The notes: a model not told the origin generated them from the sequence alone. Positions 37,675 to 47,967 are shown, counted from the stretch's first letter. The stretch is DNA of 64,000 nt from Veillonella parvula DSM 2008 (GCF_000024945.1 NC_013520.1:1140501-1204500); one strand, 5' to 3'. Numbers and translations are program-made.

Positions 37675-39144
37675 TTATTTTGTTAATGCACCTACATTAT
37701 CTAAACGATGTAAGCACTTTTCTTTACCAAGTAATGTAACAATATTATTCAAATCTGGACCATGCATTTGACCTGTTAAAGCTACACGAATTGGCATAAA
37801 TACGAATTTACCTTTTAAAGAGGTTTCTTTCATTACGGCCTTGATTGTTGCTTTTACAACTTCAGGTGTAATTTCATCAAGTTCAGCCAATGCATTCCGG
37901 AAAGCGCAGAGAACTATTGAAGCTGTTTCTTCATTCAATACAGCACGCAATTCTTCTTCATGCCCCTCTTCAAGGAATACTGTTTCGCCCATAAACAAGC
38001 CTACATGATCTTTGATTTGAGCACCATAGCTAATATGATCACGGAATGTAGAGCATAATAATGTCAACCAATCGATATCAGCTTGATTCAAGCTATCTGG
38101 AGCTAAACCAACCTCTTTCAAATGCGGCAAACAAAGGTGGAATAATTCTTCATCACTCAAATTCTTCATGTAGTGGAAATTTATATGGTTCAATTTATCA
38201 ATATCAAACACAGCAGGATTTTTCGCTACCCGATCCATAGAAAAAGCCTGAATTAATTCATCTTGTGTGAAGAATTCTTCTTCACCTTCAGGAGCCCAAC
38301 CAAGAAGTGCCAAGAAGTTTACAAGTGCTTCTGGTAAGTAGCCTAATTGTTTGTATTGTTCAACAGAAGTAGCACCATGACGTTTGGACATTTTCTTGTA
38401 GTCTTTACCAAGAATTAAAGAAATATGACCAAACTTAGGGACTTCCCAGCCAAGAGCTTCATATATGGCCATTTGTCGAGGTGTATTGGATAGATGTTCT
38501 TCCGCACGAATAACGTGAGTAATCCCCATCATATGATCGTCCATTACTACAGCAAAGTTATATACAGGAATGCCATCAGATTTTACAATTACAAAATCAC
38601 CAACACCATTAGATTCAAAGGATACATGCCCACGTACCATATCATCAAAAGCATATGTTTTATTCAACGGTACACGCAAACGAATTGTAGGTTTACGACC
38701 TTCAGCAATGTATTTAGCCTTTGTCTCTTCATCTAAGTGTTCACAATGACCATTGTATTTCGGTGTTTCCCCACGCTCCATTTGATCTTGACGCACCGCA
38801 TCTAACTCTTCAGGGGTGCAATAACACTCATAAGCTTTACCTTCATCCAATAAGCGTTGTGTTACTTCTTTATATAAATCAAGACGTTCTGTTTGACGGT
38901 AAGGACCATTATTACCGCCTACATCAATGCCTTCATCCCAGTTCATGCCAAGCCATTGTAAGGAAGCTTTAATATTCTCTTCACTTTCACGTGTAGAACG
39001 AGTTAAATCTGTATCTTCAATGCGCAATACAAATGTGCCTTTTTCCTTACGTGCTAATAGCCAGTTAAACAAAGCAGAACGAGCACCACCAATATGGAAT
39101 GGTCCCGTAGGGCTTGGAGCAAAACGAACTTTCATGGAACTCAT
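37675..39144 (-). CDS. gltX: Glutamyl-tRNA synthetase
   Basis: It charges tRNA-Glu, and in an organism with GatCAB may also charge tRNA-Gln for later amidation. The 489-residue class Ib synthetase has PSPTGPFHIGGARSALFNW (HIGH-type motif, about 9-27) and KMSKRHG (about 251-257). GGAGAG lies 8 nt before the ATG at 39142-39144. It is 2 nt downstream of ispDF and ends at a terminator, closing the operon that begins at ctsR. Confidence 0.96.
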   Translation of the reverse strand: MSSMKVRFAPSPTGPFHIGGARSALFNWLLARKEKGTFVLRIEDTDLTRSTRESEENIKASLQWLGMNWDEGIDVGGNNGPYRQTERLDLYKEVTQRLLDEGKAYECYCTPEELDAVRQDQMERGETPKYNGHCEHLDEETKAKYIAEGRKPTIRLRVPLNKTYAFDDMVRGHVSFESNGVGDFVIVKSDGIPVYNFAVVMDDHMMGITHVIRAEEHLSNTPRQMAIYEALGWEVPKFGHISLILGKDYKKMSKRHGATSVEQYKQLGYLPEALVNFLALLGWAPEGEEEFFTQDELIQAFSMDRVAKNPAVFDIDKLNHINFHYMKNLSDEELFHLCLPHLKEVGLAPDSLNQADIDWLTLLCSTFRDHISYGAQIKDHVGLFMGETVFLEEGHEEELRAVLNEETASIVLCAFRNALAELDEITPEVVKATIKAVMKETSLKGKFVFMPIRVALTGQMHGPDLNNIVTLLGKEKCLHRLDNVGALTK

Positions 39145-39146
39145 GA

Positions 39147-40322
39147 TTAAATCTCTCCTTCATATACAGAAACGACAGCTTGTGCAGCAATGCCTTCGCG
39201 GCGCCCAATAGCCCCTAGCATTTCATTCGTTGTCGCTTTAATACTAATGCGATCTAATGGTATCTCTAAAATAGACTGTAAATTCATTTTCATCATATCA
39301 ATGTGAGGCTTTAATTTAGGTGTCTCAGAAATAACCATAATATCAATATTATAGGCTTGTAACCCACGTTCTTTCAATAAGAAATTTACTTTTTCTAGTA
39401 AAAGCATACTAGAAATCCCTTTATACTGGTCATCTTCAGGTGGAAAATAGTATCCAATATCCCGTAAACCTGCAGCTCCCAACAGGGCATCCATCAAGGC
39501 ATGGATGAGAACATCCGCATCGGAATGGCCATCAGGGCCAAGGTCAGATTCGATTTGAACACCACCTAAGATACAAGGACGACCTGCTTTTAATTGATGA
39601 ATATCATAACCAAATCCAACGCGCATACGTTTATCCTCAATTCCTAAATATCGTTTTGCTACAACAATATCATTAGGTGTAGTCACTTTAATATTACAGT
39701 AATCTCCATCTACTATATGCACAGGCAGCCCTAAATACTCAACGAGGGACACATCATCAGTGCCTAAATATTTTTTATCATGAGCCTTTTGATGGGCCGC
39801 TTTAAATAGTTCTTTTTGAAAGCCTTGTGGCGTTTGAATTTGGTATAATTCACTGCGTTTTAATGTTTCTATTACAGTATGCTCTGTATTAACCCGTTTA
39901 ATCGTATCCGTAGCAGGGACACCTACAGTAGCAGCTCCATATTCTATTGCAGCCCTAACAACAGCATCAAACAGTTCCCTAGATGCTAATGGACGCGCTC
40001 CATCATGAACCAGCACAATATTACTATCTTCTGATACAGCTTTGAGTCCATATGCCACAGAATGTTGACGTTCTCTTCCACCAAGTACTATCTTTACAGG
40101 AATATGCAAATCCAACCCTTGAATATGGTTAGACATATATTCTTGTTCGCCTTCAGCTACAACAAGAATAATTTCTTTTAAACCTTCAATCTTTTCTACA
40201 TTCTGTATGGTACGTTGAATAATAGAATATCCTCCTAAAGGAATAAATATCTTATTTTCTTTGTATCCCATACGGCGACCAGCACCTGCAGCGAGAACGA
40301 TACAACTAATTGCCTTGCCCAT
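39147..40322 (-). CDS. ispDF: Bifunctional IspD/IspF isoprenoid enzyme
   Basis: It catalyses two non-consecutive steps of the MEP pathway: CTP-dependent formation of CDP-ME (IspD) and cyclisation of CDP-ME 2-phosphate to MEcPP (IspF). The 391-residue protein has the IspD half (about 1-225; VLAAGAGRRMG, LVHDGARPL, TPQGF) and the IspF half (about 232-391; GFGYDIHQL metal site, DGHSDADVLIHALMDALLGA, IGRREGIAAQAV). The start is the ATG at 40320-40322 with GGAGG 5 nt upstream, overlapping the yacL end by 17 nt. In Bacillus the same slot holds separate ispD and ispF genes, so this is a fusion of neighbours. Confidence 0.96.
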   Translation of the reverse strand: MGKAISCIVLAAGAGRRMGYKENKIFIPLGGYSIIQRTIQNVEKIEGLKEIILVVAEGEQEYMSNHIQGLDLHIPVKIVLGGRERQHSVAYGLKAVSEDSNIVLVHDGARPLASRELFDAVVRAAIEYGAATVGVPATDTIKRVNTEHTVIETLKRSELYQIQTPQGFQKELFKAAHQKAHDKKYLGTDDVSLVEYLGLPVHIVDGDYCNIKVTTPNDIVVAKRYLGIEDKRMRVGFGYDIHQLKAGRPCILGGVQIESDLGPDGHSDADVLIHALMDALLGAAGLRDIGYYFPPEDDQYKGISSMLLLEKVNFLLKERGLQAYNIDIMVISETPKLKPHIDMMKMNLQSILEIPLDRISIKATTNEMLGAIGRREGIAAQAVVSVYEGEI

Positions 40323-41457
40323 TTTGTCCTCCATCTACACGAGCAAAGATCATACGACCAGCACTCGTTTGTAATATGGATGTAACCATAACCTCTACAT
40401 TTTGACCAACATAAGGCTTACCATCCTCTACGACAATCATCGTGCCATCATCGAGATAAGCCACACCTTGGTGTACTTCCTTACCTTCTTTCATGATTTG
40501 AACGCGAATCCATTCTCCAGCGATTAGAGCAGGTTTTAATACATTTGCCAATTCATTGAGGTTAAGTACTTCTATACCTTGTACACGAGCCACCTTATTC
40601 AAGTTAAAGTCATTTGTCATCAACTTCCATTGCTTATCTAAAGCAAGTCGCATAAGTTTTGAATCAACCTCTACAAGATCATCATAATCATCTTCAACGA
40701 CCTCTATAGCAACCTTATTGGCATCTTGCATATCCTTCAAAATATCAAGGCCACGTCGACCACGGTTGCGTTTCGTAGCATCCGCAGAGTCAGAAATTAC
40801 CTGTAACTCATTTAATACAAATAGTGGCACCATAAGAGGACCTTCAATAAAACCCGTAGCACATAGTTCTTTGATACGACCATCAATGATAACTGAAGTA
40901 TCTAGTAATTTTGGCGTACTAGAGGATTTATCTAATTTATGAGTTGAAAACATTTTAAAACGACTTGTTTTTTTAGTGCTATCTCCTCCCCATTGTTGTA
41001 CGTAATTATTATACATTTCGGGGCCTTTACGAGCCATGATTTTAAGTCCACTATATCCAAAAATAGCACTCAAAATTATAGGAATATAAGGTCCTATAAT
41101 AGGTACTTGATTGAATGCAACACCAATTAGATTTGCAATAATAAGGCCGAATAATAAACCGATGGTGCCTGCAATCAATTCTTGATTTGGAATATGAGTA
41201 AGAATACGCTCTAATCTTTTAGCAATTACTAAACCTTGTTTCAAAATAAATGATGAAATCAGATAACCAATAACAAGGCCTAATAGAGTACCTACGATTA
41301 ATACTGCAATGCGTGCAATTGTTAATGACATGTCCCCAAAAGATTCAAATTGAGAAACCAAATACGGGTCAATAATAGGTGCTAAGCTATCCATTCCCAC
41401 GTAGGCTGCTGTACCTACTAAAATGGCTATTACATAGCGTAAAATCCGATAAATCAT
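40306..41457 (-). CDS. yacL: PIN/TRAM-domain membrane protein YacL
   Basis: YacL-type proteins join an N-terminal membrane region to a predicted PIN nuclease and a TRAM RNA-binding domain; the cellular role is not firmly known. The 383-residue protein has four likely spans (about 5-25, 47-70, 95-115, 120-140). The PIN domain (LLDTSVIIDGRIKELC at about 183-198, acidic metal site; LMTNDFNLNKVA) and the TRAM domain (about 315-378) follow. It starts 15 nt after radA. In Bacillus disA lies between radA and yacL; it is absent here. Confidence 0.92.
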   Translation of the reverse strand: MIYRILRYVIAILVGTAAYVGMDSLAPIIDPYLVSQFESFGDMSLTIARIAVLIVGTLLGLVIGYLISSFILKQGLVIAKRLERILTHIPNQELIAGTIGLLFGLIIANLIGVAFNQVPIIGPYIPIILSAIFGYSGLKIMARKGPEMYNNYVQQWGGDSTKKTSRFKMFSTHKLDKSSSTPKLLDTSVIIDGRIKELCATGFIEGPLMVPLFVLNELQVISDSADATKRNRGRRGLDILKDMQDANKVAIEVVEDDYDDLVEVDSKLMRLALDKQWKLMTNDFNLNKVARVQGIEVLNLNELANVLKPALIAGEWIRVQIMKEGKEVHQGVAYLDDGTMIVVEDGKPYVGQNVEVMVTSILQTSAGRMIFARVDGGQNGQGN

Positions 41458-41472
41458 GAAATCACCTCCTAA

Positions 41473-42846
41473 TTATGAAAATACGAGTTGCATCGCCTCT
41501 TGTATAGATTTGACACCTTTAATTTTGATAGAACTATCATTATCCTTGATTTGTTTATAGTTGCCTTCAGGAATAATAAACTTTTTAAAACCTAATTTCT
41601 TAGCTTCATTAATACGCTGTTCAATGCGAGGAATACTGCGAACATTACCAGTTAAGCCTACTTCACCTAAGATAACCATATCTGTTGGCACGATACGATT
41701 TTTTAAGTTTGATACTATAGCAACCGCCATAGATAAATCACAAGCCGGTTCATTTACCTTGAGACCACCGATAACATTTACATATACATCTTTATTACCT
41801 AATGTAAAGCCACAGCGTTTTTCTAAAACAGCCAATAATACGATTAATCGATTGAGATCGTAACCTATCGCCGTGCGTCGTGGCATACCAAAGGCCGTAG
41901 TAACTACCAAGCTTTGTACCTCTACTAAGATGGGACGAACCCCTTCAAGGTAAATCATGACGGCACTGCCGCTTTCTTCATCGGAACGCTCGGCTAAAAG
42001 AGAAGCAGACGGATTGGACAATTCCTGTAACCCTTCCTCTACCATGGCAAAAATGCCTGTTTCTGATGTAGATCCAAAACGGTTTTTAATAGACCGTAAT
42101 ATACGGAATTGATAGGAACGCTCCCCTTCAAAGTAAAGCACTACATCTACCATATGCTCTAACATACGAGGCCCTGCAATGTTGCCTTCCTTTGTTACAT
42201 GACCAATGATTACAGTAGGTATATTTCGTTCTTTACAGAAGCGAAGTAGGCGAGATGTGCATTCACGAACTTGACTAACACTGCCTGGCGCAGCATCTAT
42301 ATCTCCAGTATACATAGTTTGTATAGAGTCAATGACTAGTAAGGAAGGAGTCATTGCTTCAGCTTGCTCCAATATATGATCTAGATCAGTATCTGCAATA
42401 ACTTGTAACCGTTCAGTATTAATATGCAGTCGTTCTGCTCGAAGTTTAAGTTGTAACTGAGACTCTTCACCAGATGCATAAAGAACTGCTCCTACTGTAT
42501 CGGCTACCTTCTGAGAAACCTGTAGTAACAGAGTAGATTTACCAATACCAGGATCACCACCTAAAAGCATTAGAGCACCCGGCACTATACCCCCACCTAA
42601 TACACGGTCAATTTCACCAAAGGTTGTAGATACGCGTGCAATAGAAGAGATTTCGATATCTGGCAAGGCAGTAGGCTTCGCCGTTTGATTTCCAACACCT
42701 CGAGAAGGTGTTCGACTATGTTTAGTTTCTTTAATTATTTCTTCAACTAATGTATTCCATTCTCCACATTGTGGACAACGGCCCATCCATTTAGAGGATT
42801 CAGCCCCACAATTTTGACAAAAGAATACTGATTTTGCTTTTGCCAT
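41473..42846 (-). CDS. radA: DNA repair protein RadA (Sms)
   Basis: RadA is a DnaB-like helicase that promotes branch migration in recombination. The 457-residue protein has an N-terminal zinc finger (CQNCGAESSKWMGRCPQC, about 10-27), Walker A GDPGIGKSTLLLQ (about 92-104), the RadA-specific KNRFG (about 249-253), and a C-terminal Lon-protease-like domain with DVYVNVIGGLKVNEPACDLSMA in outline. It follows clpC across a 164-nt gap containing a terminator. Confidence 0.96.
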   Translation of the reverse strand: MAKAKSVFFCQNCGAESSKWMGRCPQCGEWNTLVEEIIKETKHSRTPSRGVGNQTAKPTALPDIEISSIARVSTTFGEIDRVLGGGIVPGALMLLGGDPGIGKSTLLLQVSQKVADTVGAVLYASGEESQLQLKLRAERLHINTERLQVIADTDLDHILEQAEAMTPSLLVIDSIQTMYTGDIDAAPGSVSQVRECTSRLLRFCKERNIPTVIIGHVTKEGNIAGPRMLEHMVDVVLYFEGERSYQFRILRSIKNRFGSTSETGIFAMVEEGLQELSNPSASLLAERSDEESGSAVMIYLEGVRPILVEVQSLVVTTAFGMPRRTAIGYDLNRLIVLLAVLEKRCGFTLGNKDVYVNVIGGLKVNEPACDLSMAVAIVSNLKNRIVPTDMVILGEVGLTGNVRSIPRIEQRINEAKKLGFKKFIIPEGNYKQIKDNDSSIKIKGVKSIQEAMQLVFS

Positions 42847-42869
42847 AATACCTCAAAACTTTTAAAAAG

Positions 42870-42902
42870 AAAGGCCATGAATGATAACCATTCATGACCT
42901 TT
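42870..42902 (-). terminator. Terminator between clpC and radA
   Basis: AAAGGCCATGAATG and CATTCATGACCTTT (one mismatch) with a 5-nt loop are followed on the minus strand by CTTTTT. It lies about 110 nt past the clpC stop and 24 nt before radA, so it could partly insulate radA from heat-shock transcription. Confidence 0.75.
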
Positions 42903-43010
42903 TATGCATAATTTTACTACATGGTTAACTATCATCATTCTATAGTATACCATTTAACTTATATTTTTTATATGAAAGGTAGTCATCAACTGTATAATTT
43001 GTATTTTTTA

Positions 43011-45458
43011 TCATATTGATACAACAAGATCATTATCCTTTGCATCTGCTTTAATAATTTTGCCTTCTTTTGCATCTCCTTTCAAAATAAGATCCGACAC
43101 TGGGTCCTCAATTAAACGTTGAATAGCACGTTTTAATGGTCGAGCCCCCATCGTAAAATCAGAGCCTTCCTTAACGAGTAATTTCATAGCCTCAGGAGAG
43201 ATTTCTAATTGTAAATCACGCTCTTCAAGACGTTTTGTAACATCACTCATCAAGATAGTTACAATTTCTTTTAAGTCCTCTTCAGTTAATGGATGGAATA
43301 CAATCATTTCATCGATGCGGTTTAAAAACTCAGGTCTAAAATAACGTTTTACCGCATCCATTACCGACTTCTTAGCCTCTTTAAAATCAATTCCTTTATT
43401 TTCATCAACATTAGAATCAGCCTTTTTAGCTGCTAAGAAACCAAGTTCTGGAGAGTTTTTATGTAAAGCTTTAGCACCTAAGTTACTTGTCATAATAATA
43501 ACTGTATTTCTGAAATCTACAGTTCTTCCTTGACTATCAGTAAGACGACCATCATCAAGAACTTGTAACAAAATATTAAAGAAATCTGCATGTGCCTTTT
43601 CCACTTCATCGAGGAGGATAACGCTATATGGTTTACGACGTACCGCATCTGTTAATTGGCCACCTTCTTCATAGCCTACATAACCTGGAGGGGCACCGAC
43701 TAAGCGAGACACAGTATGTTTTTCCATATATTCAGACATATCAAGTCGAATCATAGCAGATTCATCGCCGAACAAGGAGGATGCAAGCGCTCTTGCTAGC
43801 TCAGTTTTCCCTACACCAGTTGGCCCAAGGAACAAGAATGAACCAATAGGCCGTTTTGGGTCTTTTAATCCAGCCCTTGCACGGCGTACAGCTTTAGCTA
43901 CAGCAGTAACAGCCTCATCTTGACCTACTACGCGTTTATGAAGTTCTTCTTCTAAATGTAGTAAGGTTGCAGACTCTTCTTCTGCAATTTTAGCCACTGG
44001 AATGCCTGTCCATTGTGCTACTACAGCAGCTATGTCTTCCTCTGTTACTATTAACTTTTGATCACTTTTTTCTTTAGCGATAGATTTTTTATCACCAATT
44101 TCTTTTACTAGTGATTGTTCTTCATCGCGAAGCTTTGCAGCCTTTTCGAAATCTTGAGACGTAACAGCCGCTTCTTTTTCTTTCTTAACTGTATTGAGGC
44201 GATCCTCTAATGCTTTAACATCAGGTGCTGCAGAAAATACTTTCATACGAACCTTAGATGCAGCTTCATCGACTACATCGATAGCCTTATCAGGCAAGAA
44301 TCGATCTGTAATATATCGGCTAGATAAAGACACAGCTGCTGTTAATGCCTCATCTGTAATCTTAGCCTTATGGAAAGCTTCATACCGATCTCTTAAGCCC
44401 TTTAAAATTTCAAGAGCATCCTCTTCGTTAGGCTCTCCTACTTGAACGGGTTGAAAACGACGCTCTAAAGCAGCATCTTTTTCTATATGTTTCTTATATT
44501 CATCAAGTGTTGTGGCACCGATAACTTGGAATTCACCTCGTGCCAAAGCTGGCTTTAAGATATTAGCTGCATCCATAGCACCTTCAGTAGCACCTGCCCC
44601 AACCAATGTATGAATTTCATCTATAAAGATAATCATATCATCATGTTGTTGTACTTCATCGATAGCTTTTTTTAACCGTTCTTCAAATTCACCACGGTAC
44701 TTAGCACCCGCTAACATAGAGCCAATACTAAGAGATATAATGCGTTTATTACGCAAAATCTCCGGTACATTACCAGTCACAATGCGCTGTGCCAAGCCTT
44801 CGGCAATAGCTGTTTTACCTACACCTGGTTCACCGATAAGAACAGGATTATTTTTAGTTCTACGACTGAGAATTTGAATGACTCGTTGAATCTCCGTATC
44901 GCGACCAATAACGGGATCAATCTTACCTTGTTTAGCAGACTCATTAAGGTCAGTTGCAAAATCTGACAGCTCACCTAAATCATTATTGCTATTTATTCCC
45001 TCTTGACCACCATTATTGCTACCTTTATTCGAGCCAAGAATACTACGAATTGCTTCTACTACGTCATTACTACGTATATTCATAGCTCGTAAAATAGCAA
45101 CTGCAACACCGCTACCATCGCTAAGTAGGCCCAATAGAATATGCTCAGTACCAACGTAATTGTGATTCATGTGATTTGCTACTTGAATGGCAAGCTCAAG
45201 TACATGTTTAACGCGAGGTGTCATATATATTGATGTTGCCTTTTTATTACCACGTCCTACATGTTCTTCTACAGCTTCAAAAATATCTTCTGTAACAAGG
45301 CCAAGCTCTTCTAAAGCTTTAGCTGCTACACCATTTTTAACCTTTGTAAGGCCGATGAGTACGTGTTCAGTACCGACATAGTCATGTCCTAACTCCAAAG
45401 CAGCCTCTTGAGCTAACGAAAGAACACGCTGTGCATCGTCTGTAAACCGTTGCATCAT
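43011..45458 (-). CDS. clpC: AAA+ chaperone ClpC
   Basis: ClpC unfolds substrates, including arginine-phosphorylated proteins, for ClpP. The 815-residue protein has two N-terminal Clp repeats (about 3-145), AAA1 with [13 protein letters not shown] (about 208-220), a UVR-type middle domain ([18 protein letters not shown], about 425-442), AAA2 with [14 protein letters not shown] (about 545-558), and a C-terminal Clp_D2 domain. The start has two adjacent ATGs (45453-45458) behind AGGTGATATT. A 234-nt gap separates it from mcsB; I found no convincing promoter or GTCAAA repeat in that gap, only a small AATGGT/ACCATT hairpin. Confidence 0.97.
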   Translation of the reverse strand: MMQRFTDDAQRVLSLAQEAALELGHDYVGTEHVLIGLTKVKNGVAAKALEELGLVTEDIFEAVEEHVGRGNKKATSIYMTPRVKHVLELAIQVANHMNHNYVGTEHILLGLLSDGSGVAVAILRAMNIRSNDVVEAIRSILGSNKGSNNGGQEGINSNNDLGELSDFATDLNESAKQGKIDPVIGRDTEIQRVIQILSRRTKNNPVLIGEPGVGKTAIAEGLAQRIVTGNVPEILRNKRIISLSIGSMLAGAKYRGEFEERLKKAIDEVQQHDDMIIFIDEIHTLVGAGATEGAMDAANILKPALARGEFQVIGATTLDEYKKHIEKDAALERRFQPVQVGEPNEEDALEILKGLRDRYEAFHKAKITDEALTAAVSLSSRYITDRFLPDKAIDVVDEAASKVRMKVFSAAPDVKALEDRLNTVKKEKEAAVTSQDFEKAAKLRDEEQSLVKEIGDKKSIAKEKSDQKLIVTEEDIAAVVAQWTGIPVAKIAEEESATLLHLEEELHKRVVGQDEAVTAVAKAVRRARAGLKDPKRPIGSFLFLGPTGVGKTELARALASSLFGDESAMIRLDMSEYMEKHTVSRLVGAPPGYVGYEEGGQLTDAVRRKPYSVILLDEVEKAHADFFNILLQVLDDGRLTDSQGRTVDFRNTVIIMTSNLGAKALHKNSPELGFLAAKKADSNVDENKGIDFKEAKKSVMDAVKRYFRPEFLNRIDEMIVFHPLTEEDLKEIVTILMSDVTKRLEERDLQLEISPEAMKLLVKEGSDFTMGARPLKRAIQRLIEDPVSDLILKGDAKEGKIIKADAKDNDLVVSI

Positions 45459-45692
45459 AATATCACCTCATCTATCTATGTAAATTGTAATTATTTCTTT
45501 TCAAATATATGTAAACAATGGTGAAATAACCATTGGAATATCAAAAATATTATTAAACTCTATTAATCTATTATGCTATCTAGTATTAATATTTACTATT
45601 TTTTACAAATCTCTTAACAGTAAACTAAGAAAATTATATAAATCAATCTATACAAAATAAATAATCATGCATTAATTATTTATGTACTTATA

Positions 45693-46754
45693 TTAATTTG
45701 AAATTTTTTGACGTATCACCTTTGCACGATAGCTGTCGCGATCGGTATCTGTCAAATTTTCACTACCTAAATATTTAGAGAGGAAGTTTGGTCTAGTTAT
45801 AGCAACAAGCTCATTAAAAGTATCTTTACCCCAGAATGGTAATATTTCTAAATCTACACCTAATTGAATATCACTAAGCTTACTAAGTGCCTCTTTACCG
45901 CTTACACGGCGTGCATATTGTAAAACTCCATAGGATCGCCAAAGTATATCTTCCAAACCTTCTTTATCATTGTGTAATAAAGATTGCCGAGACTTTCGTT
46001 CTTCTGCAATAATTCCTTCTACGATTTTAATCAATTGCTCAATAGTTGCTTCTTCACTAATACCCATCGTTCGTTGATTAGAAATCTGGTAAATACAACC
46101 TAAAGCTTCGGAACCTTCCCCATACAACCCTCGTACAGAGTAACCTAATTGTATTATGTTACGAATGAGTCTCGTAATACGACCAGATAACGTCAATGCG
46201 GGTAAGTGTAACATAACAGAGGCCCGTAAACCTGTACCCACATTAGTGGGGCAAGCAGTTAAATAACCAAATCGCTCATCAAAGGCATAAGGGTATTTTG
46301 CTTCGATAGCTTTATCAATTTGAACTGCATGATTATAAGCTTGTTGCAATTTAAGTCCTGGAGCCATAGATTGAATACGTAAATGATCTTCTTCATTTAC
46401 CATAATTGCGATAGAAGCATCATCAGATACGATCAAATTACGATACAGTAATTTTTCCTCTAAAGCAGGACTCATTAAATGTTTTTCAACTAAGACAGCA
46501 CGTTCACGTTGACTTAATTGCTCAAGGCTAATATTTGTATATTGATGCTCATCAGCCTTTTTTAATATTGGCAATAGGCCTCGAGAGATTGTATTCACTT
46601 TTTCTAAGGAAACTGTATCTTCACGATTCGTAAACAATATATCATCAAAATTTCTCGCCAATCGTATACGACTTGAAATTACAATGTGGTCAGTCGCCTC
46701 TGTATCCTGACACAGCCACTGACTTAGCGGAGAGTCCAATATAGTATCTAACAT
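45693..46754 (-). CDS. mcsB: Protein-arginine kinase McsB
   Basis: McsB phosphorylates arginines on proteins such as CtsR, marking them for ClpCP. The 353-residue protein is a phosphagen-kinase homologue: VISSRIRLARNFDDILF (about 25-41), the ATP-grip region with RASVMLHLPALTLSGRI (about 182-198), and the C-terminal GEGSEALGCIYQISNQRTMG (about 214-233). Start ATG has GGAGG 5 nt upstream. It is 9 nt from mcsA. Confidence 0.96.
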   Translation of the reverse strand: MLDTILDSPLSQWLCQDTEATDHIVISSRIRLARNFDDILFTNREDTVSLEKVNTISRGLLPILKKADEHQYTNISLEQLSQRERAVLVEKHLMSPALEEKLLYRNLIVSDDASIAIMVNEEDHLRIQSMAPGLKLQQAYNHAVQIDKAIEAKYPYAFDERFGYLTACPTNVGTGLRASVMLHLPALTLSGRITRLIRNIIQLGYSVRGLYGEGSEALGCIYQISNQRTMGISEEATIEQLIKIVEGIIAEERKSRQSLLHNDKEGLEDILWRSYGVLQYARRVSGKEALSKLSDIQLGVDLEILPFWGKDTFNELVAITRPNFLSKYLGSENLTDTDRDSYRAKVIRQKISN

Positions 46755-46763
46755 AAGAACCTC

Positions 46764-47303
46764 CTATTCGTTATCACCATCGATGATAACTTCTAGATTT
46801 TTAATTTTATCTCTCAAAATTGCGGCTTCTTCAAAGTTTTCAGCTTGAATAGCTGTATCTAATTGACGGCGCAATTGCTTTACTTCATACTTTGCTTTAA
46901 ATACATTAGTACCACGACTAGGTATAGCCCCTTCATACTCAGAACTACCTTGTATTCGTTCTAATAATGGATTTATTTCACTATTAAAAGTCTCATAACA
47001 TTGACCACAGCCAAACTTACCTACCCGATTGAATTCATCATAAGTAATACCACACTGAGGGCATCTCTTAGATTGATGAGCTTTTAATAAGTTATCTGGA
47101 TAGACCATATTCTTAAAAAAATCATTAGTAAAAAAGTTATTATCCCACATATCATTCATAAAAGAACTATAAGGAGATAATTTTCCAGCTTGTTGTAACT
47201 CGGTGGCACAAGCACTGCAAAGATGTTGCTCAGTCTTTTGATTATTTATGATATTAGTCATATGGATAGTAGCTTCATTTTTATGGCAATGATCACATAA
47301 CAC
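46764..47303 (-). CDS. mcsA: McsA, activator of McsB
   Basis: McsA binds zinc and activates the McsB arginine kinase. The 179-residue protein has CxxC pairs at the N-terminus (CDHC about 3-6; CSAC about 29-32), a second pair set (CPQC about 81-84; CGQC about 98-101) and a C-terminal UVR motif (LDTAIQAENFEEAAILRDKIKNL in outline, about 148-170). It sits between ctsR and mcsB with gaps of 6 and 9 nt. Confidence 0.95.
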   Translation of the reverse strand: MLCDHCHKNEATIHMTNIINNQKTEQHLCSACATELQQAGKLSPYSSFMNDMWDNNFFTNDFFKNMVYPDNLLKAHQSKRCPQCGITYDEFNRVGKFGCGQCYETFNSEINPLLERIQGSSEYEGAIPSRGTNVFKAKYEVKQLRRQLDTAIQAENFEEAAILRDKIKNLEVIIDGDNE

Positions 47304-47309
47304 AAATCA

Positions 47310-47789
47310 TCACTCCTTCCGTAAAGTGTCCACCATTGATGCATATAATTGACGAACAGCATCATTACGTTCTTCTACGTCTACATTTTCAATTAATGTA
47401 GCAAAAGAATTATGCATCAATTGAGCTTCACGACGGGTAATCTTTTCAGATTGTAATAATTGAAATAATGATTGATCTACATCTCGCATATCAATTAATC
47501 GTTCTACCGTATTTGGACCTTCATAAATCCGATAAGTTGTAACAGCAGGTAAAGAATCTGAGCTTTCTGGGTTAATTTTTTTGATTCGAATATATCCACC
47601 CAAGCCACGTCTTGATTCAACATCAAAACCGCGCTCATTAGAAAAACGCGTACTTAACACGTAACTAATTTGGGATGGCGCACAATCTAATTCATCAGCC
47701 AATTCATTACGCTTTAAAATTAGCTTTTCTTGTTCTTCACGCATACGGTCTAATATAAATTTTTCTATTTTATCAGCTATCATACTCAT
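47310..47789 (-). CDS. ctsR: Heat-shock transcriptional repressor CtsR
   Basis: CtsR represses clp and its own operon and is inactivated by heat. The 159-residue protein has the N-terminal winged helix (IADKIEKFILDRM; ANELADELDCAPSQISYVLSTRF-like run, with ERGFDVESRRGLGGYIRI as the wing, about 40-70) and a C-terminal dimer/McsB-target domain. Start is the ATG at 47787-47789, 6 nt after AAAGGGGTG. Its promoter region at 47853-47881 carries two tandem GTCAAA heptads between the -35 and -10 boxes, consistent with autoregulation. Confidence 0.96.
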   Translation of the reverse strand: MSMIADKIEKFILDRMREEQEKLILKRNELADELDCAPSQISYVLSTRFSNERGFDVESRRGLGGYIRIKKINPESSDSLPAVTTYRIYEGPNTVERLIDMRDVDQSLFQLLQSEKITRREAQLMHNSFATLIENVDVEERNDAVRQLYASMVDTLRKE

Positions 47790-47852
47790 AAAAAACACCC
47801 CTTTAAAGTTTATTTACTATAGTTTTGACTATTTGTTCTTTATCATAACTCT

Positions 47853-47881
47853 ATTATATTTGACTTTTTGACCTTAGTCAA
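47853..47881 (-). promoter_or_regulatory. ctsR promoter with tandem CtsR-like heptads in the spacer
   Basis: TTGACT (47876-47881), a 17-nt spacer and TATAAT (47853-47858) lie on the minus strand. The spacer is almost entirely GGTCAAA (47867-47873), one base, then AGTCAAA (47859-47865). The CtsR operator known from Bacillus is a direct repeat of GGTCAAA with a 3-nt gap; here the gap is 1 nt, so this may be a variant operator. The strong promoter match and the position make regulation likely. Confidence 0.7.
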
Positions 47882-47884
47882 CAT

Positions 47885-47920
47885 AAAAGTCAAATTTCAT
47901 AAAAATAACGTTTGACTTTT
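47885..47920. repeat. Inverted repeat AAAAGTCAAA / TTTGACTTTT in divergent region
   Basis: Two perfect 10-bp arms (47885-47894 and 47911-47920) with a 16-nt spacer lie between ctsR and the plus-strand gene. Each arm contains the GTCAAA core seen in the ctsR spacer; another TAGTCAAAA copy lies at about 47824-47832. Confidence 0.55.
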
Positions 47921-47937
47921 AATGTATTCTCATATAA

Positions 47938-47967
47938 TTGGACTTAATGCTTAAATCTATGTATAAT
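47938..47967 (+). promoter_or_regulatory. Candidate promoter for the plus-strand SpeD-like gene
   Basis: TTGGAC, an 18-nt spacer and TATAAT lie on the plus strand, 35 nt before the start codon. An alternative is TTGACT (47912-47917) with TATAAT (47933-47938) at a short 15-nt spacing, where the -35 box is part of the inverted repeat. Confidence 0.45.

Noticed and set aside
45459-45692. Possible separate heat-shock promoter before clpC
   Set aside because: A TATAAT exists, but no acceptable -35 box at 16-18 nt and no GTCAAA repeats; evidence is too weak to list.
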